Shown piece after piece: positions 16,605-25,994 of a stretch of DNA of 64,000 bases. How positions within the stretch are numbered: the first letter of the stretch is position 1; each line of letters starts with the position of its first letter. The stretch comes from Roseiarcus sp963737365 (GTDB lineage: Bacteria > Pseudomonadota > Alphaproteobacteria > Rhizobiales > Beijerinckiaceae): contig CAVTSD010000002.1 in NCBI GenBank assembly GCA_963737365.1, positions 103,541-167,540 of the forward strand, written 5' to 3'. The notes beneath the pieces were generated by a model. The model was given only the letters and a program-made list of their open reading frames with translations. It made no database searches and was not told the origin of the DNA. The position numbers and the translations under genes are program-made.

Positions 16605-16896
16605 TGTCGAGTGGTTACCCAACCCGACGCCGGGCGAAACTTTGTTGGAAGAGTTTCTTCGCCCGATGAGCCTTAGCCAAACCGCGCTCGCCGTCGCCGT
16701 GCGCGTTCCCCCCCGCCGGATCAACGAGATCGTGCTCGGGAAGCGCGCGGTCACGGCGGATACAGATCTGCGCCTGACCCGTTACTTCGGCCTCACGCCG
16801 GGCTTCTTCCTCGGTCTGCAGGCCGATCACGATTTGATGGCTCGCCGCCGCGAGATCGGCGCCGATCTTGAGGCGATCAAGCCGCGCGCGGCTTGA
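16579..16896 (+). CDS. higA: HigA-family antitoxin (XRE helix-turn-helix)
   Basis: 105 residues. HigA neutralises HigB and represses the module through an Xre-type helix-turn-helix, here PGETLLEEFLRPMSLSQTALAVAVRVPPRRINEIVLGKRAVTADTDLRLTRYFGLTPGFFLGLQ, the characteristic HigA signature. The ATG at 16579 has AAGGAGG upstream and overlaps the end of higB by 26 bases. The gene converges with iolE, 7 bases apart. The antitoxin frame is intact. Confidence 0.93.
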   Translation: MSKSSTITDVEWLPNPTPGETLLEEFLRPMSLSQTALAVAVRVPPRRINEIVLGKRAVTADTDLRLTRYFGLTPGFFLGLQADHDLMARRREIGADLEAIKPRAA

Positions 16897-16903
16897 GTTT
16901 CCC

Positions 16904-17803
16904 TTAAGCCAGTCCCGCTTCCTTCAAGGCGGCGCGGATGTGCGCGACGCCCTTTTTCGCATAGGGCAGGGCAGGCGCTTTTTTCGGGTCTTGCTCGGCT
17001 TCGAGGACAACCCATCCCGAATAGCCCTTAAGCTCGTCGAACACCGCGACATAGTCGACCGCGCCATCGCCCGGCACGGTATAGACGCCGAGCTCCTTGC
17101 CTTGCCCCAAAATCGAATCGAGAAAGCTCCAGTCGCCGGCGTTCAACTCGCGCATTTTGGCTTCGCGCACGTCCTTGCAGTGCACATGGCCGATGCGCGA
17201 ACGATAAGCGCGCGCCAGTCCCGCAGGATCGACGCCGCTCCAGCGCGCGTGCCCGGTGTCGAGCAGCAAATGCACGGGTGGCTTCGTGTGAGCCATCAGC
17301 GCGTCAATATCGCGTTCCGACTGAACGATCGTGCCCATGTGATGATGATAGCAGAGCTTGAGCCCTTCGTCGGCCAAGCGCTCGGCGAACTCGGTCATTT
17401 TCGCGCCATATCCGACCCAATCGTCTTTGTGCAGACGCGGGCGCTCGGATAAGGGCTTCGACCGGTCGCCGTGAATGGCGTTCGAGGTCTCGGCCACGAT
17501 GACAACGTCGGTCCCGGCGCCTTTGGTCATGGCGATATGCGACTGCGCCGCCTTGAATTCGTCGCGCGCTGAGCGCTTGAGCAATTCGGCCGAATACCAG
17601 CCGCCGACAAAACTCAGGCCGAATTCGGCGAGCTTATCCTTGAGCGCCGCGCCGTCGCTCGGCAGCTTGTGGCCTTTCTCCATGCCGACAACGCCCGCTT
17701 CTTTCGCCTCAGCGAGGCATGTCTCAAGCGGCGTGTCGCCGCCGATTTCCTGCAGGTCGTCGTTCGTCCAGCCGATCGGGTTGGCGCCGATGCGAATGCT
17801 CAT
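16904..17803 (-). CDS. iolE: myo-inosose-2 dehydratase
   Basis: 299-residue TIM-barrel enzyme of the IolE family. It dehydrates 2-keto-myo-inositol to 3D-trihydroxycyclohexane-1,2-dione, the step before IolD. Recognisable blocks are the N-terminal RIGANPIGWTNDDLQEIGGDTPLE, YHHHMGTIVQSERDIDALM, LLLDTGHARWSGVDP and the C-terminal GWVVLEAEQDPKKAPAL, which contribute the metal-binding Glu, Asp and His residues. The start is 5 bases from the end of iolD, so both are in one transcription unit. Confidence 0.96.
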   Translation of the reverse strand: MSIRIGANPIGWTNDDLQEIGGDTPLETCLAEAKEAGVVGMEKGHKLPSDGAALKDKLAEFGLSFVGGWYSAELLKRSARDEFKAAQSHIAMTKGAGTDVVIVAETSNAIHGDRSKPLSERPRLHKDDWVGYGAKMTEFAERLADEGLKLCYHHHMGTIVQSERDIDALMAHTKPPVHLLLDTGHARWSGVDPAGLARAYRSRIGHVHCKDVREAKMRELNAGDWSFLDSILGQGKELGVYTVPGDGAVDYVAVFDELKGYSGWVVLEAEQDPKKAPALPYAKKGVAHIRAALKEAGLA

Positions 17804-17805
17804 GG

Positions 17806-19653
17806 CTAATCTCCAACCCGCTGCAACGTCTTGGCCTCCTCGTAAGTGCGGCGCGCCGCGTCAACTTCCTTGCGCTCGGAGACCTCGGGCACGGCGACGT
17901 CCCACCAGAAGCCGCCCGCGTCCGTCGACCCCATGGGATCGGTATCGATGACGATGACCCGGGTCGACTGCGCGGCGCGCGCCGTCTTGAACGCAGTCTC
18001 AAGATCGGCGATCGACTTGACCTTCATTGCTTCCGCCCCGAGAGAGCGCGCGTGGGCGACGAAGTCGACCTCCGGCATCGCTTCGTGCCGCGCATCGCGC
18101 AGAAGGTTGTTGAACGGCGCGCCCCCGGTCGCCTGTTGCAGCCGGTTGATGCAGCCAAAGCCGCGGTTGTCGTTGACGACGATGATGAGCTTCTTCCCCA
18201 ACATCACTGAAGTGGCGATCTCCGAATTCATCATGAGATAGGAGCCGTCGCCGAGAACCACGATCACTTCCCGGTCCGGCAGGGCCATCTTGACGCCGAG
18301 CCCGGCTGCAATCTCGTACCCCATGCACGAATAGCCGTATTCGACGTGATAACCGAGCGGCGCGCCCGCCCGCCACAGCTTGTGCAGTTCGCCGGGCAAT
18401 CCGCCAGCGGCGCACACCACGACATCTGACTTCTCGCCCGCGCGCATAAGGGCGCCCAGCACTTCGGAGTCGCTCGGCGCCGGCGCGTTGGTCGGCGCGG
18501 TATAGCGGGCGGCGGTCGTCTCCCAATCGGCCTTGACCCTCGCGGCTTCGTCACTCCAGGCGCGCGGCGCCTTCCAGGCGTCGAGCTTGGAATCGAGCGC
18601 GGCAAGCGCCGTCCGCGCGTCGCCGACGACAGACAAAGCCTGATGCTTCGCGGCGTCGAAAGACTGCACGTTGACGCTGATCAATCGCCGATTGGGGTTC
18701 TTGAACAACGCCCAGGAGCCGGTGGTGAAGTCCGCGAACCGCGTGCCGACGCCGAGAATCACATCGGCTTGCGTGGCGAGCGCGTTGGCCGCGCCGGTCC
18801 CGGTGACACCGACAGCGCCCATGGCCAATGGATGATCCACGGGCGTTGCCGACTTGCCAGCCTGCGTCTCGCCGACAGGAATTCCATGGGCGTCGCAGAA
18901 GTCGATCAACTCCTTCTCGGCGTCGGAATAAAGGACGCCGCCGCCGCAGACGACGAACGGCTTCTTCGCCTGTCTCAGAATCTCGGCTGCTTCCTCAATC
19001 TCGCGTGGATCGGGCGCGACGCGGCGGATGCGGTGCAGGCGCTCATCGAAGAAGCTTGCCGGATAATCATAGGCCTCGGTCTGCACGTCCTGGCAGAAGG
19101 CAAGCGTCACCGGGCCGCACTCGGCCGGATCGGTCAAAACCGCCATCGCCCGATTGAGCGCTGGCACGATCTGCTCGGGGCGCGTGATGCGATCGAAATA
19201 GCGCGACACGGGACGGAAGCAGTCATTGGCGCTCATCGTTCCGTCGCCGAAGTCTTCGACCTGTTGCAGAACGGGGTCGGGCCTTCGGTTTGCGAACACG
19301 TCGCCCGGTATCAGGAGCACGGGCAGTCGGTTCACATGCGCGACCGCGGCGGCGGTGACCATATTGGTCGCGCCGGGGCCGATCGAGGTGGTGCAGGCCA
19401 TCATGCGCCTGCGACGCGAGGCTTTGGCGAAGGCGATCGCGGCATGCGCCATCGCCTGCTCGTTATGGGCGCGATAGGTGGGGAGCAACTCGCGGGCGCC
19501 GTACAGCGCTTCGCCGACGCCCGCCACATTGCCATGGCCGAAAATTGCGAACACGCCCTCGAACAGGCGCTGCTTGCTTCCGTTGATCTCAACTCGCTGG
19601 GCGCTCAAGAAGCGAACCATCGCCTGGGCGGCGGTCAATCGAATCGTTGTCAT
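17806..19653 (-). CDS. iolD: 3D-(3,5/4)-trihydroxycyclohexane-1,2-dione hydrolase
   Basis: 615-residue thiamine-diphosphate enzyme that opens the inositol ring to give 5-deoxy-glucuronate. It has the acetohydroxyacid-synthase layout: an N-terminal ThDP-pyrimidine domain, a central domain (KKPFVVCGGGVLYSDAE) and a C-terminal ThDP-pyrophosphate domain with the GDGSYLMMNSEIA...NDN motif. The gene begins with ATGA overlapping the end of iolC. The frame is complete and undisturbed. Confidence 0.97.
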   Translation of the reverse strand: MTTIRLTAAQAMVRFLSAQRVEINGSKQRLFEGVFAIFGHGNVAGVGEALYGARELLPTYRAHNEQAMAHAAIAFAKASRRRRMMACTTSIGPGATNMVTAAAVAHVNRLPVLLIPGDVFANRRPDPVLQQVEDFGDGTMSANDCFRPVSRYFDRITRPEQIVPALNRAMAVLTDPAECGPVTLAFCQDVQTEAYDYPASFFDERLHRIRRVAPDPREIEEAAEILRQAKKPFVVCGGGVLYSDAEKELIDFCDAHGIPVGETQAGKSATPVDHPLAMGAVGVTGTGAANALATQADVILGVGTRFADFTTGSWALFKNPNRRLISVNVQSFDAAKHQALSVVGDARTALAALDSKLDAWKAPRAWSDEAARVKADWETTAARYTAPTNAPAPSDSEVLGALMRAGEKSDVVVCAAGGLPGELHKLWRAGAPLGYHVEYGYSCMGYEIAAGLGVKMALPDREVIVVLGDGSYLMMNSEIATSVMLGKKLIIVVNDNRGFGCINRLQQATGGAPFNNLLRDARHEAMPEVDFVAHARSLGAEAMKVKSIADLETAFKTARAAQSTRVIVIDTDPMGSTDAGGFWWDVAVPEVSERKEVDAARRTYEEAKTLQRVGD

Positions 19654-21672
19654 GGCGCTTCCCCGCTTCGACTAAGTTTATCGGTCGGCGGCGTTCCGAT
19701 CTCCGCCTCCCGCGTCGGCCGCTCACCTTCGCGCCAGAGATCGCTTAATCGCTGAAACGCCGCGGCCATACGCGTGACCGCCTCGCGATCATCGATGCGG
19801 CGAGCGAACCATTCCACGGCCGGCTCGGCGAAGATGGTGCGCCCGACCGCGAAGCCTTTCACAACGCTGCAATTGTGCGCCAGTGCGAAGGCTTGCGCCA
19901 GATCCTTTTCCGGCGCCTCGAGCCCCAACACCAACACGCCGCGGCATAAGGGATCGCCGGTCTCGATCGCCCGAGCGACGTTGTCCCACGCTGCTTTGCT
20001 GGGTTGTCGCCTCGAGCTTCCACCAATCGGGCTGCACTCCAATCTCATAAAGCCGCGCGATGACATGCGCGACCGTGTGGTCGTCGACCGGCCCATCCTT
20101 GCTCGCGATGATCTCGATCAGCAATTCGCGCTCGAGCCTGCGTGCGGCGTCGTAAAGGCGCAGGAGCTCGCGCTCCTGCCGCGCCTTCAGCTCCGGCGGG
20201 TCGTCGGGATGATAGAAGCACAGGCACTTGATCGTATGGGCGACCGGCCATTCGACGAGCTTGGCGCCAAGCGAGCCGCCGGACTCGAACTCGAGCGGAC
20301 GCGAGCCCGGCTCCTCGACCGGCCGGCCAATCCAGAAGCCATGATCGACGGCTCGGAACAAAGCCTCGCGCCCATATTTGCCGTCGAGCAGCATGCCATA
20401 GCCTGGCCGGCCAGCCGCGACTTTCGCTGCCGCCTCGACCGCCAGCAGCTTGAAGGTGGTGATCCGCTCGCGAGGGCTCCCGGCGGCGTCAGCGATCTTC
20501 TCGAGTTGCGCGCGATGGTCGATGGCGAACGCCATGATCGTGGTCGGCTCGCTTCGACGTGTCGTCGCCCAGTGGATGTGGTTGAGCGCCTCGTCGCGAC
20601 GCAGCGCCCGATGAGGCGAGCCGTGCTTGAGGAAGCGGCTAAGCTCCGCCCAGGTTGGATACTCGGCCGAGCACAAAAGGCGCGAGACGGCGAAAGCGCC
20701 ATTGGCGTTGGCATAGGCGCAGCATGTCTCGAGCGGCTCGTCACGCAGCCAGCCGCGCAGAAAGCCGGACATGAACGCGTCGCCAGCGCCAAGCACATTG
20801 TAGACTTCGACCGGAAAGCCTGGCCCTTTGACGCCTTGTTCGAGCGAATTGGGGATCCCGTCGGGGAAGACGACGCAGCCCATCGGACCGCGCTTGAGCA
20901 CGAGCGTCGCCTGGCTTGTGGCGCGCACCGTTTTCAGCGCCGCCAGCGGGTCGTCGGCTCCGCCCGCGATCATCATCTCCTCTTCGGTGCCGACGATGAG
21001 ATCGCATTGCGGCAGAATCTCGTTGAGGCTTTTCGTGACGTCGCCAGACTTGATGTAGCGCTCCTCGCCCGCACCATGGCCGGCGAGCCCCCATAAATTC
21101 GGGCGGTAATCGATGTCGAAGACAACTTTGCGGCCGGCCGCGCGCGCGATGCGCATCGCTTTCCGCTGGGCGGCGGCGGTGTTGGCGCGAGCGAAATGCG
21201 TGCCGCTCACGAGGACCGCTTTCGCGCTTTCGATATAGTCAGGATCGATATCGCCTTCGTCGAGCGCGCTGTCGGCGCAATTCTCGCGATAGAAGATGAG
21301 CGGGAAGGTCTTTTCGTCGCGGATGCCGAGCAGCACGAGCGAAGTGAGGCGCACCGGGTCTGTCCGAACGCCCTCGATGTCGACGCCCTCGCGCGCGCAT
21401 TGCTCGCGGATGAATCGGCCCATGTGCTCGTCGCCGACGCGGGTGATGAGGCCGCTCTTCAGGCCCAGTCGCGCGGTGCCGATCGCAATGTTCGTCGGGC
21501 AGCCGCCAACGGCCTTCGAGAAGCTTGCCATATCCTCCAGGCGGCCACCGACCTGCGCGCCATAGAGATCGACCGACGAGCGGCCGATGGTGATGACGTC
21601 GAGGCGGGGATCGGAGGCCAAGCGCAGCTCCCGCTCACGGCTCGATCGGCGGGTCGCCGGTTCCAACGACAT
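19650..21672 (-). pseudogene. iolC: 5-dehydro-2-deoxygluconokinase with DUF2090 domain, frameshifted near the 3' end
   Basis: The N-terminal ~330 residues are a PfkB-family sugar kinase (ITIGRSSVDLYGAQ, GGCPTNIAIG, the catalytic GAGDAFMSGFLRG) that phosphorylates 2-deoxy-5-keto-gluconate. The C-terminal half is a DUF2090 aldolase-like domain (MAFAIDHRAQLEKIA, WIGRPVEEPGSRPLEFE, QPDWWKLE). After WWKLE the frame is lost by one extra base near 20007; the conserved remainder (QPSKAAWDNVARAIETGDP...VGRTIFAEPAVEWFA) continues in the neighbouring frame to 19650 and ends by overlapping iolD. The kinase domain is intact. A single indel in an otherwise healthy operon could be a sequence error. Confidence 0.88.
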
Positions 21673-22471
21673 TTTGATCGAAGTCGATGTTTGACCCGGT
21701 CATCAGCCCGGATTCCTCCGAGCACAGGTAAGCGCAGGCGCGCGCTACTTCCTTGGGGTCGATCAAGCGTCCGAACGGCCGGCTCTTGACCGCCTCGTCG
21801 AGCCAGCCGTCTTGCGCGTCGTGATATTTTTTCTGGATGGTGTCCTCGCCCGGCGTCGACATCCAGCCGATGTTGAGACCGTTCACTCGAATGCGAAATT
21901 TCAACAGAGAATGGGCGACGTTGCGGGTGAGCGTGGCAAGCGCGCCTTTGGAGGCGCAATAGGCGGTGATGAAAGGCTGACCGCCATGCGCCGACATCGA
22001 CTGGATGTTGACGATTGAGCCCGCGATCTTCTCCCGCCGCATGATCTTCACGCTTTCCTGAATGAGGAAGAACGGTGCGCGGACGTTGACGTCGAAGATC
22101 TCGTTGTAGCGCTCCTCGGTGGTGTCGAAAATGTTGCCGCGGTCGGTCAGCGCGGCGGCGTTGACCAGCGCGTCGACCCGACCGAAGCGCTCGTCCGCTT
22201 TCGCGACCACCTTGCGACAGTCGGCGACCTTCGCGAGGTCCGCCTGCACGAAGACAGTCGGACAGAAGGCCGCTGAAATCTGGCTCGCCACCCGATCGCC
22301 GCTTTTGGCGTTCCGACCACAGATCACGAGCCCCGCCGCGCCGCGCTCGGCGAAGAGCCGCGCGATGGCTTCGCCCAATCCCTGCGTGCCGCCGGTGACG
22401 ATCGCGACCTTGCCGCTCAAATGAGCCGGGCGCGCAGACTCGCCGGCCGCGGCCGCGGGGGTACTGGCCAT
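21635..22471 (-). CDS. SDR family oxidoreductase of the iol operon
   Basis: 278-residue short-chain dehydrogenase with TGGTQGLGEA, the NAA variant of the NNAG motif (LVNAAALTDRG) and an active-site YCASK (TAYCASKGAL). It is the first gene of the minus-strand iol unit, with AGGAG before the ATG, and overlaps the start of iolC by 38 bases. SDR genes in this position occur in several rhizobial iol clusters and may oxidise inositol isomers; this role is inferred from context only. Confidence 0.9.
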   Translation of the reverse strand: MASTPAAAAGESARPAHLSGKVAIVTGGTQGLGEAIARLFAERGAAGLVICGRNAKSGDRVASQISAAFCPTVFVQADLAKVADCRKVVAKADERFGRVDALVNAAALTDRGNIFDTTEERYNEIFDVNVRAPFFLIQESVKIMRREKIAGSIVNIQSMSAHGGQPFITAYCASKGALATLTRNVAHSLLKFRIRVNGLNIGWMSTPGEDTIQKKYHDAQDGWLDEAVKSRPFGRLIDPKEVARACAYLCSEESGLMTGSNIDFDQNVVGTGDPPIEP

Positions 22472-22638
22472 GGGCGTTTCTCCTAAGGCTTCTCGCCGTA
22501 GCGCGCAGCTCGATGACCGGCTTGCCGCTCCTTTGCTTCACCAGAATGAAACAAAAATTCTATTCCTAAGTCAATATGGAACGTATATTCTTTTCTTAAG
22601 GGCGGTGCGAATGGACGGCGCCCTCGGAGGAGGAGCGC
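22472..22638. promoter_or_regulatory. Divergent iol promoter region with candidate IolR sites
   Basis: This gap separates the minus-strand iol operon from iolG. It is A/T-rich and contains two sites close to the rhizobial IolR motif GGAA-N6-TTCC: GAAA-N6-TTCT at 22548-22561 and GGAA-N6-TTCT at 22578-22591. No iolR gene is present in the window. Assignment rests on recalled motif similarity. Confidence 0.45.
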
Positions 22639-23625
22639 ATGAAATTTGGAATCATCGGCGCGGGCAGGATCGGCAAGATCCACGGCGGAAATGTCGCGGC
22701 GCGCTCCGACAGCGAGGTGGCCTTCGTCGCCGACGCGGACCCCGCGGCGGGCGCCGCACTGGCCAAGGCGACTGGGGCTAAGGTCGCGGAAATCGACGCT
22801 ATCCTCGCCTCCAAGGATGTCGATGCGGTCGCCATCTGCTCTCCCACTGACACCCACGCCGATCTGATCGAGCGCGCGGCGCGCGCCAAGAAGGCAATCT
22901 TTTGCGAAAAGCCGATTCACCTCGACGTGGACCGCGTTCGCGCCTGTCTCGAGGTCGTCAGGCAGACCGGCGCGACCCTCATGGTCGGCTTCAATCGCCG
23001 CTTCGATCCCAATTTCTCGGCGCTGCGCAAGCGTGTCGCGGAGGGCGCGATTGGCGCTCTCGAAATCGTCTCGATCACCTCGCGCGACCCCGGGCCGCCC
23101 CCGATCTCCTATATCGAGCGCTCCGGCGGTCTTTTCCGCGACATGATGATCCATGATTTCGACCTGGCCCGCTTCATCCTCGGCGAGGAGCCGATCGCGG
23201 TGAGCGCCATGGGGTCGGCGCTGGTCGACGAGGCGATTGGGGATGTCGGCGACATCGACACCGCAGTCGTCATCATGGAGACTGCGTCCGGCAAAGTGGC
23301 GCAGATTTCTAATTCCCGGCGCGCGGCTTATGGCTACGACCAGCGGGTCGAGGCGCATGGCGTGAACGGCATGGTTCATGCCGCGAACGTGCGCGAGACA
23401 ACGGTCGAGTTCGCCGGCGCGCACGGCTTCACCAGCGACAAGGCGCTCAACTTCTTCCTCGAGCGCTATGAGGCCGCCTATCGCAACGAGCTGGATACTT
23501 TCGTCAGCGCCGTGAAGGCCGGCAGGAAGCCTCACCCAGACGGCGAAGACGGCCTCAAGGCGCTCCTGCTGGCCGACGCGGCTTACCGGTCCTGGAAAAC
23601 CAAGCAACGAGTCGCCGTCGGTTGA
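22639..23625 (+). CDS. iolG: Inositol 2-dehydrogenase (Gfo/Idh/MocA family)
   Basis: 328 residues. IolG oxidises myo-inositol to 2-keto-myo-inositol with NAD+, the entry step of the pathway. The N-terminal Rossmann motif is FGIIGAGRIGKIHGGNVA, followed by CEKPIHLD with the catalytic lysine, MVGFNRRFDPNF, and the catalytic Asp/His block GGLFRDMMIHDFDLARFI. The ATG has a strong GGAGGAGGAG site. It diverges from the rest of the iol genes. The pathway's last enzyme (IolA) and an inositol transporter are not in the window. Confidence 0.94.
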   Translation: MKFGIIGAGRIGKIHGGNVAARSDSEVAFVADADPAAGAALAKATGAKVAEIDAILASKDVDAVAICSPTDTHADLIERAARAKKAIFCEKPIHLDVDRVRACLEVVRQTGATLMVGFNRRFDPNFSALRKRVAEGAIGALEIVSITSRDPGPPPISYIERSGGLFRDMMIHDFDLARFILGEEPIAVSAMGSALVDEAIGDVGDIDTAVVIMETASGKVAQISNSRRAAYGYDQRVEAHGVNGMVHAANVRETTVEFAGAHGFTSDKALNFFLERYEAAYRNELDTFVSAVKAGRKPHPDGEDGLKALLLADAAYRSWKTKQRVAVG

Positions 23626-23698
23626 CAGCGTGCGCGGGCTTTTGCTTGCGCCTCAAGCAGCACCGCCCTATAGGCGGCTGCTCCAACAGGACGGTGGC

Positions 23699-24769
23699 AT
23701 GGCGCAGGCCCAGAAACGACGCCCGGCCTTGAACTTTGCGCCGGTCCAAGCGCCGCCCCCCAAGCCGCCGACATTCGTCGATCGTATTATCGACGCCGTT
23801 ACGCGTCACCGTTCCGCGCTTCGGCGGCTTGGCTTGGCCGCGAGCCTTATCATCGTCACCGGCGCGCTGACGATCTTTGTGCGCACGATCGCGCACATCG
23901 ATCCGAACAAATTCAAGGCGGCGATCGCCGGGACGAGCCGCGATCAGTTCATGCTCTCGTTCGCCTTTAGCGCGTTGAGCTACCTTGCCCTCACAGGCTA
24001 TGACGGATTGGCGCTTCGCCACCTGGACATCAAGGTTCCGTACCGGCTGACGGCGCTCGCATCGTTCACGAGCTACGCGTTTTCGTTCACGCTCGGGTTT
24101 CCATTGGTGACTGGGGCTGCGGTCCGTTACTGGGTTTATGGACCGGCCGGGCTTTCCGCGGGCAAGATTGCTGGCCTGACGGCCGTGGCGGGAATCACCT
24201 TCTGGCTGGGCATGGGGCTCGTGGTCGGGGTCGGGTTTCTGTCGGCGTCCGATCCGATCGCCGACATCGATCATTTTCATCCCCTCGCTAATCGGTTGAT
24301 TGGCGTCGGCGTCATCGGCGCGCTGCTCGTCTACCTCGCCTGGAGCTGCGTCATGCGCTGGCGGGAGGCCTCCGTTCTCGGCGTCAGGCTGCCCGGTCCG
24401 CGGCTCACGCTCGGACAAATGGCGCTCGGCGTCATTGACATCTGTTCGGCCGCGGCGGCGCTCTATGTCCTGCTGCCGAGCGAAGATCGCTTAGGGTTCC
24501 CGGTTTTCGCGACGCTTTACTCGTTCGCTTCCATGTTTGGCATAGCGAGCCACGCGCCTGGGGGCTTGGGCGTGTTCGAGGCGACGATCCTCCAGGGAGT
24601 CGGCAGCGACGGGGACGCTGTGCTGGCTTCGCTCCTGCTCTTCCGCGGCGTCTATTACCTGGTCCCGTTCATCGCCGCGATGGCGATGCTAGGCGCCCTC
24701 GAGGCGGTGCGCCGTTGGCGTTCCTGGCGCGAAGCCATTTCGGCCCCGTCCGACGACACGCGGCGATGA
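23699..24769 (+). CDS. YbhN/UPF0104 family membrane protein (LPG synthase TM-domain-like)
   Basis: 356 residues with about eight predicted membrane segments, first at LGLAASLIIVTGALTIFVRTI. The family pattern includes LTGYDGLALRHLDI, SYAFSFTLGFPLVTGAAVRYWVYG and the C-terminal HAPGGLGVFEATIL, the hallmark of the lysylphosphatidylglycerol-synthase membrane domain. It lacks the soluble aminoacyl-transferase domain of MprF, so it is probably a lipid flippase-like or related protein of unknown substrate. The ATG at 23699 follows AGGACGG. It overlaps the kinase gene by ATGA. Confidence 0.88.
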   Translation: MAQAQKRRPALNFAPVQAPPPKPPTFVDRIIDAVTRHRSALRRLGLAASLIIVTGALTIFVRTIAHIDPNKFKAAIAGTSRDQFMLSFAFSALSYLALTGYDGLALRHLDIKVPYRLTALASFTSYAFSFTLGFPLVTGAAVRYWVYGPAGLSAGKIAGLTAVAGITFWLGMGLVVGVGFLSASDPIADIDHFHPLANRLIGVGVIGALLVYLAWSCVMRWREASVLGVRLPGPRLTLGQMALGVIDICSAAAALYVLLPSEDRLGFPVFATLYSFASMFGIASHAPGGLGVFEATILQGVGSDGDAVLASLLLFRGVYYLVPFIAAMAMLGALEAVRRWRSWREAISAPSDDTRR

Positions 24770-25851
24770 GCCGTCTCGACGCGCAAAAGCTTATCGATCT
24801 CGTCGGATCGCCGTTCGCGGCTCAGATGGTCGCCGCCATGCCGGAGCCCGCCGTCATCGTGAGCTTCGACGAGCGGGCGGCCGCCGCCAACAAGCCAGCG
24901 CTCGACCTGTTGCCGGGCCTTCGGGTCGGCGATCCGTTCGTGCTCGGCCTACGCGCGCCCGACGTCCTCGACGCGCGGCGCCGGGTCATGGCGAGCGGCG
25001 AGCCCGAAACGGTGCAGTGGAGCGAGCGCGTGCCGGTCGAACGGCTTTTCGACGTCTATGTCGCTCCGCTCGCGACGGCCGATGGCGAAGTTGTGGCGAC
25101 GCTGATCACCTTGCGCGATCAGACGGAAGCGCGACGGGTCGAGCGGCTGCGCGTCGACTTCATCGCCAACGCGAGCCACGAGCTGCGCACGCCCCTCGCC
25201 TCGCTTGTCGGCTTCATCGAGACCCTGCAGGGGTCGGCACACGACGACGCGAAGGCGCGCGACCGTTTCCTCGTCATCATGCGCGAACAGGGCCGGCGCA
25301 TGGCGAGGCTGATCGAAGACCTCTTGTCCCTGTCTCGCATCGAGCAGAAGCAGCACCTGAGGCCCGAACACGTCGTGGATCTGGCGCAGACGACCCGCGG
25401 CGTCGTCGATGCGCTGACGCCGATGGCCCACGATCTTGGCGTCGAAATCCGTCTCAGCGCCGAACAGCCGGTGCTGGTGACGGGCGACCGTGACGAGCTC
25501 CTGCGTGTCGCCGAGAACCTCATCGAGAACGCGATCAAATATGGCGTCCGCCACGATTCAGAAACCGCCGGCGTCGTAGAGGTCGCCGTCTCGACGACCG
25601 ATAAGGAGGGCGCCTTGACGGTGCGCGACTATGGGCACGGCATCGCGCCCGAACACCTGCCACGGCTGACCGAGCGCTTCTATCGGGTCGATCCGACTCA
25701 GAGCCGGGCCAAGAACGGCACCGGCCTCGGCCTCGCCATCGTCAAGCACATTCTCACCCGCCACCGGGGCAGGCTGACGATCACGAGCCGCGTCAACCAG
25801 GGGTCCTCTTTCGTCGCCACCGTGCCGCTGCATCCGTCGACGAAGCCTTGA
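24766..25851 (+). CDS. PhoR-like sensor histidine kinase without membrane anchor
   Basis: 361 residues. A PAS-like region (about 20-120) precedes the HisKA domain with phospho-accepting His138 (FIANASHELRTPLASLVGF), then the HATPase domain with the N box (ENLIENAIKYG), G1 (DYGHGIAPEHL) and G2 (GTGLGLAIVKHI). It resembles the cytoplasmic part of PhoR of alphaproteobacteria. No transmembrane helix is visible, so it may be soluble or tethered through the overlapping upstream membrane protein. The usual pst/phoU/phoB neighbours are absent; repeat copy B follows instead. Confidence 0.9.
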   Translation: MSRLDAQKLIDLVGSPFAAQMVAAMPEPAVIVSFDERAAAANKPALDLLPGLRVGDPFVLGLRAPDVLDARRRVMASGEPETVQWSERVPVERLFDVYVAPLATADGEVVATLITLRDQTEARRVERLRVDFIANASHELRTPLASLVGFIETLQGSAHDDAKARDRFLVIMREQGRRMARLIEDLLSLSRIEQKQHLRPEHVVDLAQTTRGVVDALTPMAHDLGVEIRLSAEQPVLVTGDRDELLRVAENLIENAIKYGVRHDSETAGVVEVAVSTTDKEGALTVRDYGHGIAPEHLPRLTERFYRVDPTQSRAKNGTGLGLAIVKHILTRHRGRLTITSRVNQGSSFVATVPLHPSTKP

Positions 25852-25887
25852 CGCCTGGGCGCCCGTTCGGCTCAGGGACCAAACTAA

Positions 25888-25994
25888 ACGCCAGTAATAG
25901 CCAGTAAGCGCTAGTAAACGCTAGTAAAACAGCTAGCGTTTATTTTTCTGAAACGAGACTTTTCAAGGGGTTACGGTCGATTGGAGTAAAAAAA
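25888..25994. repeat. Iteron-like dispersed repeat, copy B
   Basis: Four direct 10-base units (ACGCCAGTAA, TAGCCAGTAA, GCGCTAGTAA, ACGCTAGTAA) run from 25888 to 25927 without gaps. A partial inverted unit (CTAGCGT) follows, then TTTATTTTTCT, GGGGTTACGG (25967-25976) and TAAAAAAAT (25986-25994). It matches copy A at 12322 in layout and orientation. AAACGCTAG and CTAGCGTTT can pair as a hairpin before a T-rich stretch. Confidence 0.82.

Noticed and set aside
18643..19755. 370-residue open frame on the plus strand
   Set aside because: It is the antisense shadow of iolD, with no domain or start signal.
25888..25927. CRISPR-like short tandem repeat
   Set aside because: The 10-base units are contiguous with no spacers and no cas genes are present.
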